Source: Siphonodentalium dalli
Lineage: Eukaryota; Mollusca; Scaphopoda; Gadilida; Siphonodentaliidae
Reading direction: 5' to 3'
Length of the DNA stretch: 64,000 nucleotides
Assembly (NCBI GenBank): GCA_032622095.1
Contig: CP136061.1
Coordinates: 7,760,734-7,824,733 of the forward strand
Numbering within the stretch: position 1 is the first letter of the stretch; each line of letters opens with the position of its first letter. Below, one piece after another: positions 31,571-43,050 of the stretch. Under the pieces are notes generated by a model that ran no database searches, was not told the DNA's origin, and was given only the letters and a program-made list of their open reading frames with translations. Both the position numbers and the translations under genes were made by a program.

Positions 31571-32545
31571 CATTGTTCCGCTTCCGGTTCCATGTTTTTT
31601 GAATTATGGTCAACTTTGAAAAGTTCCAGAAGCACAAAATTTGAATACTGAAAATCAATCTGGAGTTACAAATATGGAAGGTGAGTAAAATATAGCATTG
31701 AAACAATCAATTGTTATGTTAATATATACATTGGTAGTGTTTATTTGATGAAATGAGTCCAAACAAAATATTGAAATACAATTTTAGCTGTTGAAAAAAG
31801 TATGGAAAGCCATTTCGTTAATAATTAAATTAATTTAGTAATATTTAACTCAAGATTAACTCTTTCAAGATGGGAGCTGCGCAGGTGCATCAATAAGAAC
31901 CATGTGCCAGTGCTTTCAGTGCTTTATCTTATCTATGTGAATTGCCCATACATTGGCACAGGGTTTTCAGGAAGCTCCAGTCATGAAAGGGTCAAGCAAA
32001 ATTAATATCTGTAATGTTTCCAACTCTAATCTTCTGACTATTCTTCTAATTTCAAATGCTGATAAGTCACCAGTGGTGGAAGATGAGAGTCACCAAGATA
32101 GTGCAGGTGTTCAAAGTACTGATGATTACTTACCGGAACCAAAATTCACAGCGACACATGTTGCTCATGGCAGGATGATGTGCCAGATATGTTTCACTGA
32201 TTGTGACAAAAAAACAGTAAGAGGGCAGGATTTCAGAAGATTACTGACAATGACAAATTTGAAAGTTTTGCCGAACAATGGAAGAGTGTTATTCATTCAT
32301 ACAATAAAGTTCATGAAATAGCGAATTGGACAGATCCGAAAAAATGGGCTCATAAACAGTGCAAGTCCATCTCCGAAAGTTAACACAATCCAGGACAAAC
32401 TAAATTCAAATGATTCTGTTTCATCACCCACGGTTCGATGCAGTTCTAGGAGAGTTGTAAGTACACATCATCATGGGAGAATGAGGAGAAGAATAGTTGC
32501 ATTATATGTAATAAGGACATATACACCAAAGGAAGACTAATTCTT
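31571..32545 (+). pseudogene. captured two-exon gene fragment, left palindrome arm
   Basis: The first exon runs from after TTTTTTTTAG to ATGGAAG|GTGAGT (31571-31680; ATG at 31674). The second starts at 32056, where the acceptor is mutated (TTTCAA instead of TTTCAG). Joined, the frame would begin MEDADKSPVVEDESHQDSAG, then PEPKFTATHVAHGRMMCQIC and FTDCDKK. After a frame break it continues as KFESFAEQWKSVIHSYNKVH and NWTDPK-WAHKQCKS, and later CIICNKDIYTKGRLI. The spaced CxxC and HxxC pairs suggest zinc binding. I do not recognise the family; similar cysteine-rich uncharacterised proteins are common in invertebrates. Confidence 0.75.
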
Positions 32546-32624
32546 TCAATGTAGTTTCAACTTTCTGTGTTATTGTAATTGTTTGTACAGGAATTAGTCT
32601 TCCTTTGGTGTATATGTCCTTATT

Positions 32625-33766
32625 ACATATACTAGTAATGCAACTCTTCTTCTCCTCATTCTTCCATGATGATGTGTACTTTAGAACTCTCCTAGCACTG
32701 CGTCAAACCATGGATGATGAAACAGAATCATTTGAATTTAGTTTGTCCTGGATTTGGTTAACTTTCGGAGATGATTGTGGAGGCGATAGTATTTTATGTT
32801 GTGACTTTATGTGAGCTTCTTCGAAAAAGGAGGACTTGCACTGTTTATGAGCCCATATTTCTCTCGGATCTGTCCAATTCACCATTTCATGAACTTTATT
32901 GTATGAATGAATAACACTCTTCCATTGTTCGGCAAAACTTTCAAATTTGTCATTGTCAGTAAACTTCTGAAATCCTGCCCTCTTACTGTTTTTTTGTCAC
33001 AATCAGTGAAACATATCTGGCACATCATCCTGCCATGAGCAACATGTGTCGCTGTGAATTTTGGTTCTGGTAAGTAATCATTAGTGCTTTGAACACCTGC
33101 ACTATCTTGGTGACTCTCATCTTCCACCACTGGTCACTTATCAGCATCTGAAATTAGAAGAATATTCAGAATATTAGAGTTGGAAACATTTTATTAATTT
33201 TGCTTAACCATTTCATGACTGGAGCTATCTGAAAACCCTGTGCCAATCAATGTATGGGCAATTCACATAGATAAGATAAAGCACTGGCACATGGTTCTTA
33301 ATGCACCTGCGCAGCTCCCATCTTGAAAGAGTTAATCTTGAGTTAAATATTACTAATTAATTTAATTATTAATGAAATGGCTTTCCATACTTTTTTCAAC
33401 AGATAGGGTTAAGTAAGCCATAGTCATTTGAATTAAAATTTTATCCACTTAAATTGTTAGAGTAGGTTTAGAAAAATGAACATATGCTTAAATCATGATA
33501 TGTCACAAAATTGACCTTGTAGATGTACATGCACATACTATGAAAAAAGCTCAAATTTTATCTCAATATTTTGTTTGGACTCATTTCATCAAATAAACAC
33601 TACCAATGTATATATTAACATAACAATTGATTGTTTCAATGCTATATTTTACTCACCTTCCATATTTGTAACTCCAGATTGATTTTCAGTATTCAAATTT
33701 TGTGCTTCTGGAACTTTTCAAAGTTGACCATAATTCAAAAAACATGGAACCGGAAGCGGAACAATG
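32625..33766 (-). pseudogene. captured two-exon gene fragment, right palindrome arm
   Basis: This is the mirror copy. The first exon is 33766-33657 with ATG at 33663 and an intact GTGAGT donor. The second exon starts at 33147 behind an intact TTCTAATTTCAG acceptor. Here the codon after DADK is TGA (left arm TCA), so the joined frame stops at once. Downstream, VVEDESHQDSAGVQSTNDYL and, in another frame, WTDPREIWAHKQCKSSFFEE and SQHKILSPPQSSPKVNQIQD match or extend the left arm. Each arm is broken at different points. Confidence 0.75.
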
Positions 33767-35001
33767 CTAAAAAAAAATTAGGAATAACCAGATATAATGG
33801 AACATAGTTTCCTGAATTGGAAATTACTTGATTAGTCGTTTTATCTATCGTATTGAAGATTTACACAAGCCAATTTATCAAATATCTTAAAGAAAATGAG
33901 CTTTCTATATCTTTATTATACATTTTTGGGTGTTAAATGGATATAACTTGTTCAAATAATTGGGACAGGATATACTAACTGTATTTGAAGCTGTAGCTTG
34001 GATTATAAGTTGGAAGAAAGTGCCAATTCTGGAAAACTGGCCCACAATATAGGGTTTTTAGGGCAGAACATCAAATTTGGGGTTCAGACCCTCAATATTG
34101 GGGGTTCAGACCCATAAACCCTAATTTTGTGACAATTTGGGCAATATCCTATCAGCACCAACACTAGAAATGACAATAACTACTAAATTGAAGTAAAAGA
34201 GACAGAAAAATTATTTATCTAGGATGTCAAATTTGACCAAAAAGTTTGAAACCCAAAATTGGGGTTCAGGCCCCTGAAACCCTGATTTTAGAACTTAAAA
34301 CTATCTTAAAAAATGGTACAAAGAATATCAATATTATTGCATAGTAAATTAAACCTATTGGGGAGAATCAAATATATTTTTAGGCATACAATCTGGGGAA
34401 TAAGGGCTGAACCCCAAAATTGGGGTTCAGGCTGCTAAAACCCTAATTTTGGTTCTTTTTACAAAAATTTCACTGGAATATGATGAGCATTAATGTCTGC
34501 TTACTACATTTAAGTGAATTGAACTAAAAAATATTATTTATTGGTGTGAAATCTGAGAAAAAATGGCTGAAACCCGAAATTGGGGTTCAGGCCCCTAAAA
34601 CCCTAACTTGGGCACCTTTTTTCAAAAATCAGCCGGCACCATGAAATTCCTCATCGAAAAGTACCCTAGAAACCATTCTCAATATAAAGTGAACACCATT
34701 TCCCTACGGAGCGTGTTTCTGAGACCAACTAATTACTTGGTTTAATTTTTGGCTTGACGTGTGTGCGTCACTTTAAACATCTCTCATTATGTCTCATTTT
34801 GTATTCTTATCCAAACTAGTATACATTTATGTAGTAGCTAAATTACCAATTCGAGACAAATAACCAAACTATAAATATTCTATAATGTCAGTTCACAAAC
34901 ACAAAAACCCTGGGTTATCTGACATAATGAACATTTCGTATGTAAGAGTTATTGTCTGGGTCTTGTTGGGACTGATGGCTGCATTAACTAATTGGCCGGT
35001 T

Positions 35002-35152
35002 CAAGCCTCGAAATAGTGTGTCTGTCATTTGCAGAATGAGGTCCCCAGAGGGTGAATTTAGTGATGCTACCCCGCATAGCGGGTTAGCATCACCAAATTC
35101 ACCCTCTGGGGACCTCATTCTGCAAATGACAGACACACTATTTCAAGGCTTG
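35002..35152. mobile_element. H1-family MITE, short form with 8-bp duplication
   Basis: CAAGCCTCGAAATAGTGTG to CACACTATTTCAAGGCTTG, 151 bp. Flanks GGCCGGTT and GGCCGGTC match at 7 of 8. The central hairpin is complete. Confidence 0.9.
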
Positions 35153-35159
35153 GGCCGGT

Positions 35160-35674
35160 CCAAGTAAGCGCGACAAGACAGACCATGCAATCATGTGAAC
35201 TTGATAATGTGCGAAACAGAGCAGCCATATCAAATGACAGCTCCCGGGACGAATTTGAGGCTTCCTATATACAGGCACGACTGAAGCATCTAAGGGGAGC
35301 GGGCACAACTTACAGATATAGGCCACTTTTGTCAGTCAGAGGTATTGGCATAAATGCCAAAAAAGCTTTTTTTTTAAATAATATCACACATTTAAAAGCA
35401 TCATCCAGGTCCAAGCTCATATCTGAGGAATTTCTACCACACTATGAAGTTTGAAAGGGAGTTTGTGCACCCCCATCCCCCGTGCTCAGGCGCCCATGAA
35501 TATGTAACTGGGAAGAGAAGATATGAAAAAACATACATACAGTGATAAATGTTTAGATTTTGCGACACTTTTGAAGTCAATTATGAAACTTCATTATGGA
35601 TAATTATATAATTTTCTTCTCAAAATTAAATCCTGTATAATTTCTATTCATTGTTCAAACATCAAGCCGTGAAA
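35160..35674. other. intronic stretch, no gene recognised
   Basis: A plus-strand frame at 35185-35454 (89 codons) has no start context, splice sites or motifs I can recognise, and the region carries none of the named repeat families. Confidence 0.4.
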
Positions 35675-36185
35675 TAAGCATCCGGTCACAATTAATGATT
35701 GGCGGAAGATGCATCCGGTCACGATTAATGACCAGCTGAAGATGCATCTGGTCACGATTAATGACCAGCGGAAGAAGCATCTGGTCATGATTAATGACCA
35801 GCCGAAGAAGCATCTGATCACGATTAATGACCAGCCAAAGATGCATCTGGTCACGATTAATGACCAGCCAAAGATGCATCTGGTCACGATTAATGACCAG
35901 CCAAAGATGCATCTGGTCACGATTAACGACAAGCCGAAGAAGCATCTGGTCACGATTAATGACCAGCCGAAGAAGTATCTGGTCATGATAAATGACCAGC
36001 CAAAAATGCATCCGGTCATGATTAATGACCGACTGAAGATGCATCCAGTTACAATAAATGACCGGCTGAATATGCATCCGGTCATGATCAATGACCGGTG
36101 GAATATGCATCCGGTCATGATTAATGACTGGCCGAAGATGCATCAGGTCATGACCAATGACCGGCTGAATAGGTGCAAATTAATG
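35675..36185. repeat. 33-bp minisatellite, ~15 units
   Basis: The unit is ATGCATCTGGTCACGATTAA then TGACCAGCCAAAG. Because 33 is divisible by three, frames of 156-221 codons stay open on both strands. Each unit contains the inverted words TGGTCA...TGACCA, so single units can fold. The 36186-36550 stretch that follows shows nothing recognisable. Confidence 0.95.
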
Positions 36186-36552
36186 ACCGAAGCTCATTTA
36201 TCTACAATTTGTTGGCAAAAAAAAATGCTGAAATATTGCTTACAAAATGACATAATAATTTGCTCAAATAAACAATGCCCAAAATGGTACAGTTTTCGAA
36301 TAGTACACACCACATGGTTCAATTTTTGTTGGTGTTTACCAATTACTGGACTAAATTTAAGACTGGCTCTATGAGGCGGGGCCACATCGATACATCACAA
36401 TAGCAAACAGAGCAGATCGAGCGTCAGAGAGCCAGTGACTATCTAGTCCAACCAATTACTAGGGTTCATTCATAAAAATGTGCTGGTTTTTATTTGTTTC
36501 ATATTAGCAAGAAAGAGGTATGAACGAAATTTTATGAAACAATTTTAGTTAA

Positions 36553-36992
36553 TTAGAAACCTTAAATAGCAATGTCATTTGCAGAATGAGGTCCCCTGAG
36601 GGTGAATTTAGTGACACTAACCCGAATAGTGGGCTAGAATCACTAAATTCATCCTATCGGAACCTCATTTTGCATGGCCTCATCTGCTATGGGAGACATA
36701 GACTCAGATTGAAGTTCCCAAATGGTGAATATTGTGATATACATCCATTGGAGACCTTGATAAGGCAATGTGTCGTCTGCCAATTTGGGGATATAGAGAA
36801 ATTAAACTAAAAAAGAAATAGAATCTGTGCGAAGAAGTTTATATAGAAATATGATAATAAGGAAACTTTGCAGAGAAGATGAGACCTAAGAAGAATGAGG
36901 TCCCCAGAGGGTGAATTTAGTGATGCTAGCCCGCTATGCAGGATAGCGTCATTAAATTCACCCTATGGTGACCTCATTCTGCAATTGACAGG
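36553..36992. mobile_element. H1-family MITE, long form
   Basis: Both hairpins are present (GCAGAATGAGGTCCCCTGAG ... and AGAATGAGGTCCCCAGAGGG ... CCTCATTCTGCAATTGACAG) around the linker with GATATACATCCATTGGAGAC. Outer ends are degenerate. Confidence 0.85.
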
Positions 36993-37436
36993 CCATGTAT
37001 CAGCCATCCTGCTGATACAAATACAGTGTCAGATTCGCTTTAGCTAAATTGGGACACTTTAGTCTGGGGCGGCTAGACAAAGCAAACAGCAGGACGATGA
37101 CAGGCCAATCAGGTGACTTGACAGAGTCTCGAACATTAACAAGAACAGAGCGGCCGTATCTCATTGACGAGTCTGAATACCGAATTACTCAACATCGGCC
37201 AGTTATTGATTTTACAAGGAGAGAAAAACGAAATGAAAACAGCAGAGAACCGGCTTATTTGCTGCGGGAATCTAACCTCGGCCTTACCGCGATACTCGGA
37301 CAATGATACGCGAGTAATTGAATTTGAGGAAGCTAATCAGCCGGGATGAAACACAAATGAAGCTATCAATTCGTCGACCAAATTACGTCGACAGCCGACA
37401 CACTTTACATTGATGGCCTGTGTTCTCTTAACATAT
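36993..37436. other. CpG-containing single-copy-looking island, no gene called
   Basis: Unlike its neighbours this ~440 bp has no MITE sequence and many CpGs (GAGCGGCCGTATCTCATTGA, AATTCGTCGACCAAATTACG). The plus frame at 37049-37306 (85 codons) has no recognisable domain. It could be an unrecognised exon or a regulatory element of the host intron. Confidence 0.35.
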
Positions 37437-37545
37437 ACAGTAATGCCCTAAATAATCAACTCCTTAACCACAGCAGAATTATGGGTAATTTTTCAGGATT
37501 TAGTTGGAAATATGGCTTGTTGCCATTCATCGGAAAGCTCTCAGG
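37437..37545. mobile_element. M-family MITE, left half
   Basis: ACAGTAATGCCCTAAATAAT to GCCATTCATCGGAAAGCTC, then it stops at the palindrome centre. The same half-element form is seen at 46039 and 60938. Confidence 0.85.
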
Positions 37546-37554
37546 TCACATTTG

Positions 37555-37782
37555 CATATACAAGAGAATGCATTGGCCTAACAAATTTTATTTTATTTTT
37601 TATAATTGTTAAAAAATGCAAGAAAAAATGAATGACAAAAATTATAAAAAATTGTTAAAAATGTAAGAAAAAATGATATAGAATTGATAAAGAATGTAAG
37701 AAAAAATAATAAAATTGTTGAAGAATGTAAGAAAAAATTATAAATGATAAAATATTTAAAGAATATAAACAAAATGATAAAA
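37555..37782. repeat. expanded AT-rich P1 linker
   Basis: Repeats of AAAATTGTTAAAGAATGTAA and GAAAAAATTATAAAAATGAT follow a half cassette arm (AAGAGAATGCATTGGCCTAA). Confidence 0.7.
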
Positions 37783-37784
37783 AC

Positions 37785-38090
37785 AGCTATGGGGAACCAA
37801 GACACAGATTTAAGTTCGCAACTGATGAAGATGGTGATGTGACACATTGGGTACCTTGATTATGCATTGCGTCATCTGCCAAATAGGGGATTAGAGAAAC
37901 TAAAGTAAAAAATAAAAAAAATATTTGTGAAAAAGTTTCTAAAAAAATTGTAAAGATCTTTTCCAGAAAAGATGCTGCATAAGCAGAATGAGGTCCCCAG
38001 AGGGTGAATTTAGTGATGGTAGCCCGCAGTAGTAAGAGGGTTAATGAGGTCCCCAGAGGGTGAGTTTAGTGATGGTAGCTAGGGATAATA
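37785..38090. mobile_element. H1-family MITE, partial
   Basis: The linker (CACATTGGGTACCTTGATTA; GGGGATTAGAGAAACTAAAG) is followed by GCAGAATGAGGTCCCCAGAG and a repeated second start of the hairpin at 38044. Confidence 0.7.
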
Positions 38091-38184
38091 TGAGTCAGGT
38101 AGCTCATATGATGCTTCATTACAATTTTAACTCAATGACTTTGAGAGAGTCCTCCAGCATATTACATAATTTATATCAGCAAAT

Positions 38185-38335
38185 AACACTCTGATGCTCT
38201 GAGTTATCCCGAGGGCGCGAGAGCTTGCCAGCACCGCGTTACCCAGACTTCACACGAGATGAGTTATCCCCGAGGGCACGAGAACTTGCCAGCACTGCGT
38301 TAGCCAAACTTCACACGAGATGAGCTTTGAGATTT
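38185..38335. repeat. two copies of a ~62-bp direct repeat
   Basis: GAGTTATCCCGAGGGCGCGA then GAGCTTGCCAGCACCGCGTTA and ACTTCACACGAGATGAG occur twice with few changes. Confidence 0.85.
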
Positions 38336-38410
38336 CAGTGCAGCGCAACATATCAATCTTCCATCTCGATATATTACCACATTCAAGTCTGGAATGACGA
38401 ACATCCATCC

Positions 38411-38570
38411 ACACAAACCTGAATATAATGTGTCTGACATTTGCAGAATGAGGTCCACAGAGGGTGAATTTAGTGATGCTACCCCGCATGGCGGGCTAAC
38501 ATCACCCCACATGGCGGGGTAACATCATCAAATTCACCCTCTGCTTAGCCTCATCTTCTGAGAAGTCTCA
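38411..38570. mobile_element. H1-family MITE, partial
   Basis: CAAACCTGAATATAATGTGTC leads into the hairpin GCAGAATGAGGTCCACAGAG, with the loop side repeated (ATGGCGGGCTAACATCACCC), then it is truncated by the P1 element. Confidence 0.75.
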
Positions 38571-38572
38571 AA

Positions 38573-38970
38573 TTAACCCTTTACCCAACAGAACGGCCCT
38601 GTGCCAATGCATTCTCTTATATATGCGAGTCGACCATAGGTCGCCTCGCATATATAAGAGAATGCATTGGCTTAACACATTAAAAATTATAAAATTGTTA
38701 AAGAATGTAAGAAAAAATGGTAAAAAGTGTTAAAAAAAGATTTTTTAGGCCAATGCATTCTCTTATATATGCGAGGCGACCTATGGTCGACTCGCATATA
38801 TAAGAGAATGCATTGGCACAGGGCATAACTGTAACCATCACAATGTGGTCAAGGAGCCGGTTCCAATGATATCCATATTTGTATGGTTCTATTGAGACAG
38901 ACCGAAGATATTTTAGGCTGTTGAAGCTTTATTTGGCCGGTTTTGGCCGGTTTGTTGGGTAAAGGGTTAA
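38573..38970. mobile_element. P1-family MITE
   Basis: TTAA at both ends, short left arm (TTTACCCAACAGAACGGCCC), long right arm. Both cassettes are intact. Confidence 0.93.
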
Positions 38971-38984
38971 CATTGTTTTTAGAT

Positions 38985-39240
38985 AACTTTTCCCCTTCTG
39001 TTCAGTTTCTATATCCCCTAATTTGCAAAAAATAAAATGCATAATCGAGGTGACTAATGGGTGAACATCACAGCTTCAACTGGGGAACTTTCAAACTGAT
39101 CCTAGGTCTTCCAAAGCAGCTGAGGCCTAATCAGAATGAGGTCCCCAGAGGGTGAATTTGGTGAGGCTAACCCACATCACTAAATCACTAGATTCACATC
39201 TGGGGACCTCATACTGCATATGACATGCACACTATTTCAA
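38985..39240. mobile_element. H1-family MITE, partial
   Basis: The linker (GAGGTGACTAATGGGTGAAC) and one hairpin (AGAATGAGGTCCCCAGAGGG ... CTGGGGACCTCATACTGC), ending GCACACTATTTCAACTCTTC. Confidence 0.7.
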
Positions 39241-39332
39241 CTCTTCTATTCACACAGCACGAGAATAATCAATGACACTGTAGCTCAATTTGGATGGGGG
39301 ATAATTTCATGTGCTATAATTAATGGAGTTAT

Positions 39333-39793
39333 TTAACCCCTTTACCCAACAAAACGGCCAAAAACGACCAAATAAGGCTTCAACAGCCTAAAATATCTTC
39401 GGTCTGTCTCAATAACACCATACAAATATGGATATCATTGGAACCGGTTCATTGACCACATTATGATGGTTACAGTTATGCCCTGTGCCAATGCATTCTC
39501 TTATATATGCGAGTCGACCATAGGTCGCCTCGCATATATAAGAGAATGCATTGGCCTTACATTTTTTAACAATTTTATAATTTTTTCTTACATTTTTTAA
39601 CAATATTTATAATATTTTTCTACATTCTTTGACAATTTTATCATTTTTAATATCTGTTAAGCCAAAAATTATTAAAATTGTAAAAAATTGTTAGGCCAAT
39701 GCATTCTCTTATATATGCGAGGCGACCTATGGTCGACTCGCATATATAAGAGAATTCATTGGAACAGGGCCGTTCTGTTGGGTAAAGGGTTAA
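39333..39793. mobile_element. P1-family MITE
   Basis: TTAA at both ends, with one extra C in the left end (TTAACCCCTTTACCCAAC). Long left arm, short right arm. Confidence 0.92.
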
Positions 39794-39882
39794 TCTAATA
39801 GGAATGCGGAGAGTTCAAATGTCTAAGTAATACTACAGCTATACTTAAAGTAATTGACCACATCTAATGTGATGTCACCACA

Positions 39883-40336
39883 TTAACCCTTTACCCAACA
39901 GAAGGGCCCTGTGCCAATGCATTCTCTTATATATGCGAGTCGACCATAGGTCGCCTCGCATATATAAGAGAATGCATTGGCCTAACAATTTTTTACAATT
40001 TTAATAATTTTTTCTTGTATTCTTTAACAATTTTATAATTTCACCCATAAAGAGCCCCAGACAAACATGAGCAGACGGCACTCTTCTATATGCTTCTATA
40101 TATGTGTGGGGCTCCCTGCAGGGTAATGGATGTTTTTTATTTTATGTCCTAAAAATTGTAAGAAACATTTATTTAAAAAAAATGATAAAAAATTGCTAGG
40201 CCAATGCATTCTCTTATATATGCGAGGCGACCTATGGTCGACTCGCATATATAAGAGAATGCATTGGCACAGGGTATTTTAGGCTGTTGAAGCTTTATTT
40301 GTGCGTTTTTGGCCGTTTTGTTGGGTAAAGGGTTAA
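39883..40336. mobile_element. P1-family MITE with a nested P4 element
   Basis: TTAA at both ends. Between the two cassettes the AT linker is interrupted by CACCCATAAAGAGCCCCAGA ... GGCTCCCTGCAGGGTAATGG (about 40040-40127), a P4 unit. The same nested arrangement, inverted, is inside the element at 46499-46952. Confidence 0.9.
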
Positions 40337-41250
40337 TACTGTGGTATTATACCTGGGTAACCTCCAACACAGCGGTAAGATTACTGATTATTACTACCAT
40401 TTCAATGCCGCGACACAATGGTTATAACACAAAGCATGCAGTCACTGTTCGCGATATCGGGCTGAGTTTTAAGCACAATATACTATAAGCAAGCCTGGCA
40501 TTATTTATCGCATACTTTATTTTTCCGCGTGCATAAGACCAAGTCAAGCCCTGTTCCATGTGTGAGGCAGGTGTGCGACAGTTGGCCAATACGAATACGT
40601 TAATGAATTATTGTAGCTCACATAAGGCTCATTAGTAGGGTGTTAACATGTTAATATTGTGTTAAAATCAGACTGTTTTCAGCAGGAGACAATGTTCAGA
40701 AACCATACCCAGGCATTTTGTGTAGCTTTTTTCTCAGACATAGAAACTAAGGGAGGGGTGAAGAAGCATGCATCTGTTGGCACTAATATCACCCTACAGG
40801 GCTGTTGGCACTAATATCACCCTACAGGGCTGTTGACCATTTATTGTAATAAATATGATAATTAATTGTCCATGTAGATATTAGTGACTGTTTGCATCTC
40901 GGTTGCTCGAAAAAAATCGCGATTTGACCGCCACAGCATCCGTACACTCCAGCACAGCGGACATACACCCGCCAGAGCGCAGAAACGATTGGTCGGTGTG
41001 GAGCTGGGACCTTCAAATGTTCTCTGGTTTATATATAACTGGTGTAGTATGATCTCTTATATGAGTGTAGCTAGAGTAGAGATTCATGGTGTCATCTTGA
41101 TATTAGTCTGTAGAACAGCATAAACTGCACAACTTATTATTGAGAAGCTGATTGGCATGGTACTCAATGAGTGAATATTCATTTAATATTCCAATATTTG
41201 GCTCAATGCAAAAATACAAACATCTGCAGTGCAGATCTCATTTTCGAGAA
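40337..41250. other. intronic stretch without recognised genes
   Basis: Only a two-copy direct repeat (TTGGCACTAATATCACCCTA at about 40778 and 40806) is visible. Open frames of 60-80 codons on either strand at 40822-41123 show no motif. Confidence 0.4.
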
Positions 41251-41252
41251 AC

Positions 41253-41455
41253 TACAGTAATGCCCTAAATAATCGACTCCTTAATCACAGCAGAATTATG
41301 GGTAACTTTTCAGGATTTAGTCGGAAATATGGCTTGTTGCCATTCATCGGAAAGCTCTCACAGAGCTTTCCGATGAATGGCAACATGCCATATTTCCAAC
41401 TAAATCCTGAAAAGTTATGGAAATATGGCTTGTTGCCATTCATCGGACAAGCATA
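41253..41455. mobile_element. M-family MITE, rearranged right end
   Basis: ACAGTAATGCCCTAAATAAT to the palindrome centre and part of the right arm, then a third copy of ATGGCTTGTTGCCATTCATC in place of the right end. Confidence 0.8.
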
Positions 41456-41498
41456 AGTAAACACATATGTTATCAAGCCATTTTGACAATAAGTAGTT

Positions 41499-41821
41499 TT
41501 AACCCTTTCATGATCGGAGCTGCGATGGTGCATCATTAAATACCCTGTGCTAGTGAATGCTCTTACATATGCGAGTCTCCCATAGGGAGCCATGCATATA
41601 CATGTTATATATAAGAGTATGCACTGGCTTACAAGATCAAGGTAAATATTGTTAGGCCAATGAAGTCTCTTATATATAGGGAGCCTTGCATATATAAGAG
41701 AATGCACTGGCTTACAAGGTTAAGGTATTGTTAGGCCAATGCACTCTCCTATATATATAAGAAAATGTATTGGCACAGGTTTTCGCAACATTTCAGGAAG
41801 CTCCAGTCAAGGAAAAGTTAA
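41499..41821. mobile_element. P2-family MITE
   Basis: TTAACCCTTTCATGATCGGA to CTCCAGTCAAGGAAAAGTTAA, with three cassette-type hairpin arms. It is followed by a run of ~21 G (41822-41842). Confidence 0.85.
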
Positions 41822-42101
41822 GGGGGGGGGGGGGGGGGGGGGCGTTACGCACCAAATCTAACCAAGCGTCATGGAATGGTAAAGGGAGGGTGGTTGTTAA
41901 GGGAGGGGGGTCATTATGCACCAAACCTTAGCAAGCATCACAAGGCAATTATATTAAAGATGGTCTATCTCTTCTGGACAACAAGTACAACAACACAATT
42001 TTTATAAATCCCAATTTCCAGACTACAATTCTAAGCTTTTGCAAATTAAATATAGATAAAACTGAAGGTTAGGGTATATTATCCATCTATAAAGTGTTTT
42101 A

Positions 42102-42315
42102 CAGTAATGCCCTAAGTAATCGACTCCTTAACCACAGCAGAATTATGGGTAACTTTTCAGGATTTAGTCGGAAATATGGCTTGTTGCCATTCATCGGAAA
42201 GTTCTCCCCGAGAGCTTTCCGATGAATGGCAACAAGCCATATTTTCCGACTAAATCCTGAAAAGTTACCCATAATTCTGCTGTGGTTAAGAAGTTGATTA
42301 CTTAGAGCATTACTG
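42102..42315. mobile_element. M-family MITE, complete
   Basis: CAGTAATGCCCTAAGTAATC to TTACTTAGAGCATTACTG with TA at both ends. A flanking word TATATTATCCATCTATAAAG is present on both sides (about 42075 and 42316), so the target region is itself duplicated. Confidence 0.93.
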
Positions 42316-42384
42316 TATATTATCCATCTATAAAGGCATTATAAAGTGTTTTATTTCAACTATAATTCATGGTAAATCTTTTAG

Positions 42385-42475
42385 TTGATCAGCAGATTTC
42401 CTTGATTGAGGGTGCTAACAAGATAGAGTTCTCCCCCTTGATTGAGGGTGCTAACAAGATAGAGTGCTCTCTCCT
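42385..42475. repeat. two copies of a ~36-bp direct repeat
   Basis: CCTTGATTGAGGGTGCTAAC followed by AAGATAGAG occurs twice. No feature in 42476-42815. Confidence 0.75.
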
Positions 42476-42819
42476 AGTATGCTGCGAACATTTTAGCATG
42501 GATTTTCGTTCTAAAAATAGCCACTAAAACTGTCCCACGAATGTCATAAGAAATTCTAAATAAAATTGATATTAATTGATAGAAGCTTTTGATGGACAGG
42601 TGCATGTCGTCGAATTATATCGGTTATTTGATACCCTGGGATGTTGCTGTGAAGAGATAGACCTTTAATATCTTTAAGCATTAGATGAATTGAAGCTCAC
42701 TTCACAGTTGTACCTGCATTAGAATTTGCACAATGAAAGTGACGAAATTCCTCAAAAGCCACGGGACATTTAGCAGAAACTGACTGCCTCAATGATGAAT
42801 CTTCTGAAACATAGACAGA

Positions 42820-43050
42820 GTCTGTATATATACATGTAAGCAGGGAAAAATCCACAAAGTCTGTATATATACATGTAAGCAGGGAAAAATCCACAAAGTC
42901 TGTATATATACATGTAAGCAGGGAAAAATCCACAAAGTCTGTATATATACATGTAAGCAGGGAAAAATCCACAAAGTCTGTATATATACATGTAAGCAGG
43001 GAAAAATCCACAAAGTCTGTATATATACATGTAAGCAGGGAAAAATCCAG
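42820..43050. repeat. 39-bp minisatellite, 6 units
   Basis: The unit AGTCTGTATATATACATGTA then AGCAGGGAAAAATCCACAA is nearly invariant. 39 is divisible by three, so all minus frames stay open (106-168 codons). Each unit has a donor-like CAT|GTAAGC on the plus strand, but I find no matching exon. Confidence 0.95.

Larger units (their letters stand above)
30614..34732. repeat. 4.1-kb near-perfect palindrome (two ~2-kb inverted arms)
   Basis: The left arm starts TTAGTCGGTC, CGCTCCGTAGGGAAATGG; the right arm ends CCATTTCCCTACGGAGCG, a 10-bp interruption, then GACCAACTAA. The arms pair through the AGGGTTTTAGGGGCCTGAA block, exon-like segments and AAGGAAGACTAATTC, around a ~50-bp centre near 32542-32590. 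The right arm has ~155 bp (33402-33560) absent from the left. A P2 MITE lies at the mirrored position in both arms (31856-31995 and 33204-33335), so it was present before the inversion. Confidence 0.95.

Noticed and set aside
35648-36374. Long frames on both strands (156-221 codons)
   Set aside because: They arise from a 33-bp repeat whose length is divisible by three. There is no start context, no domain and mirrored frames on the other strand.
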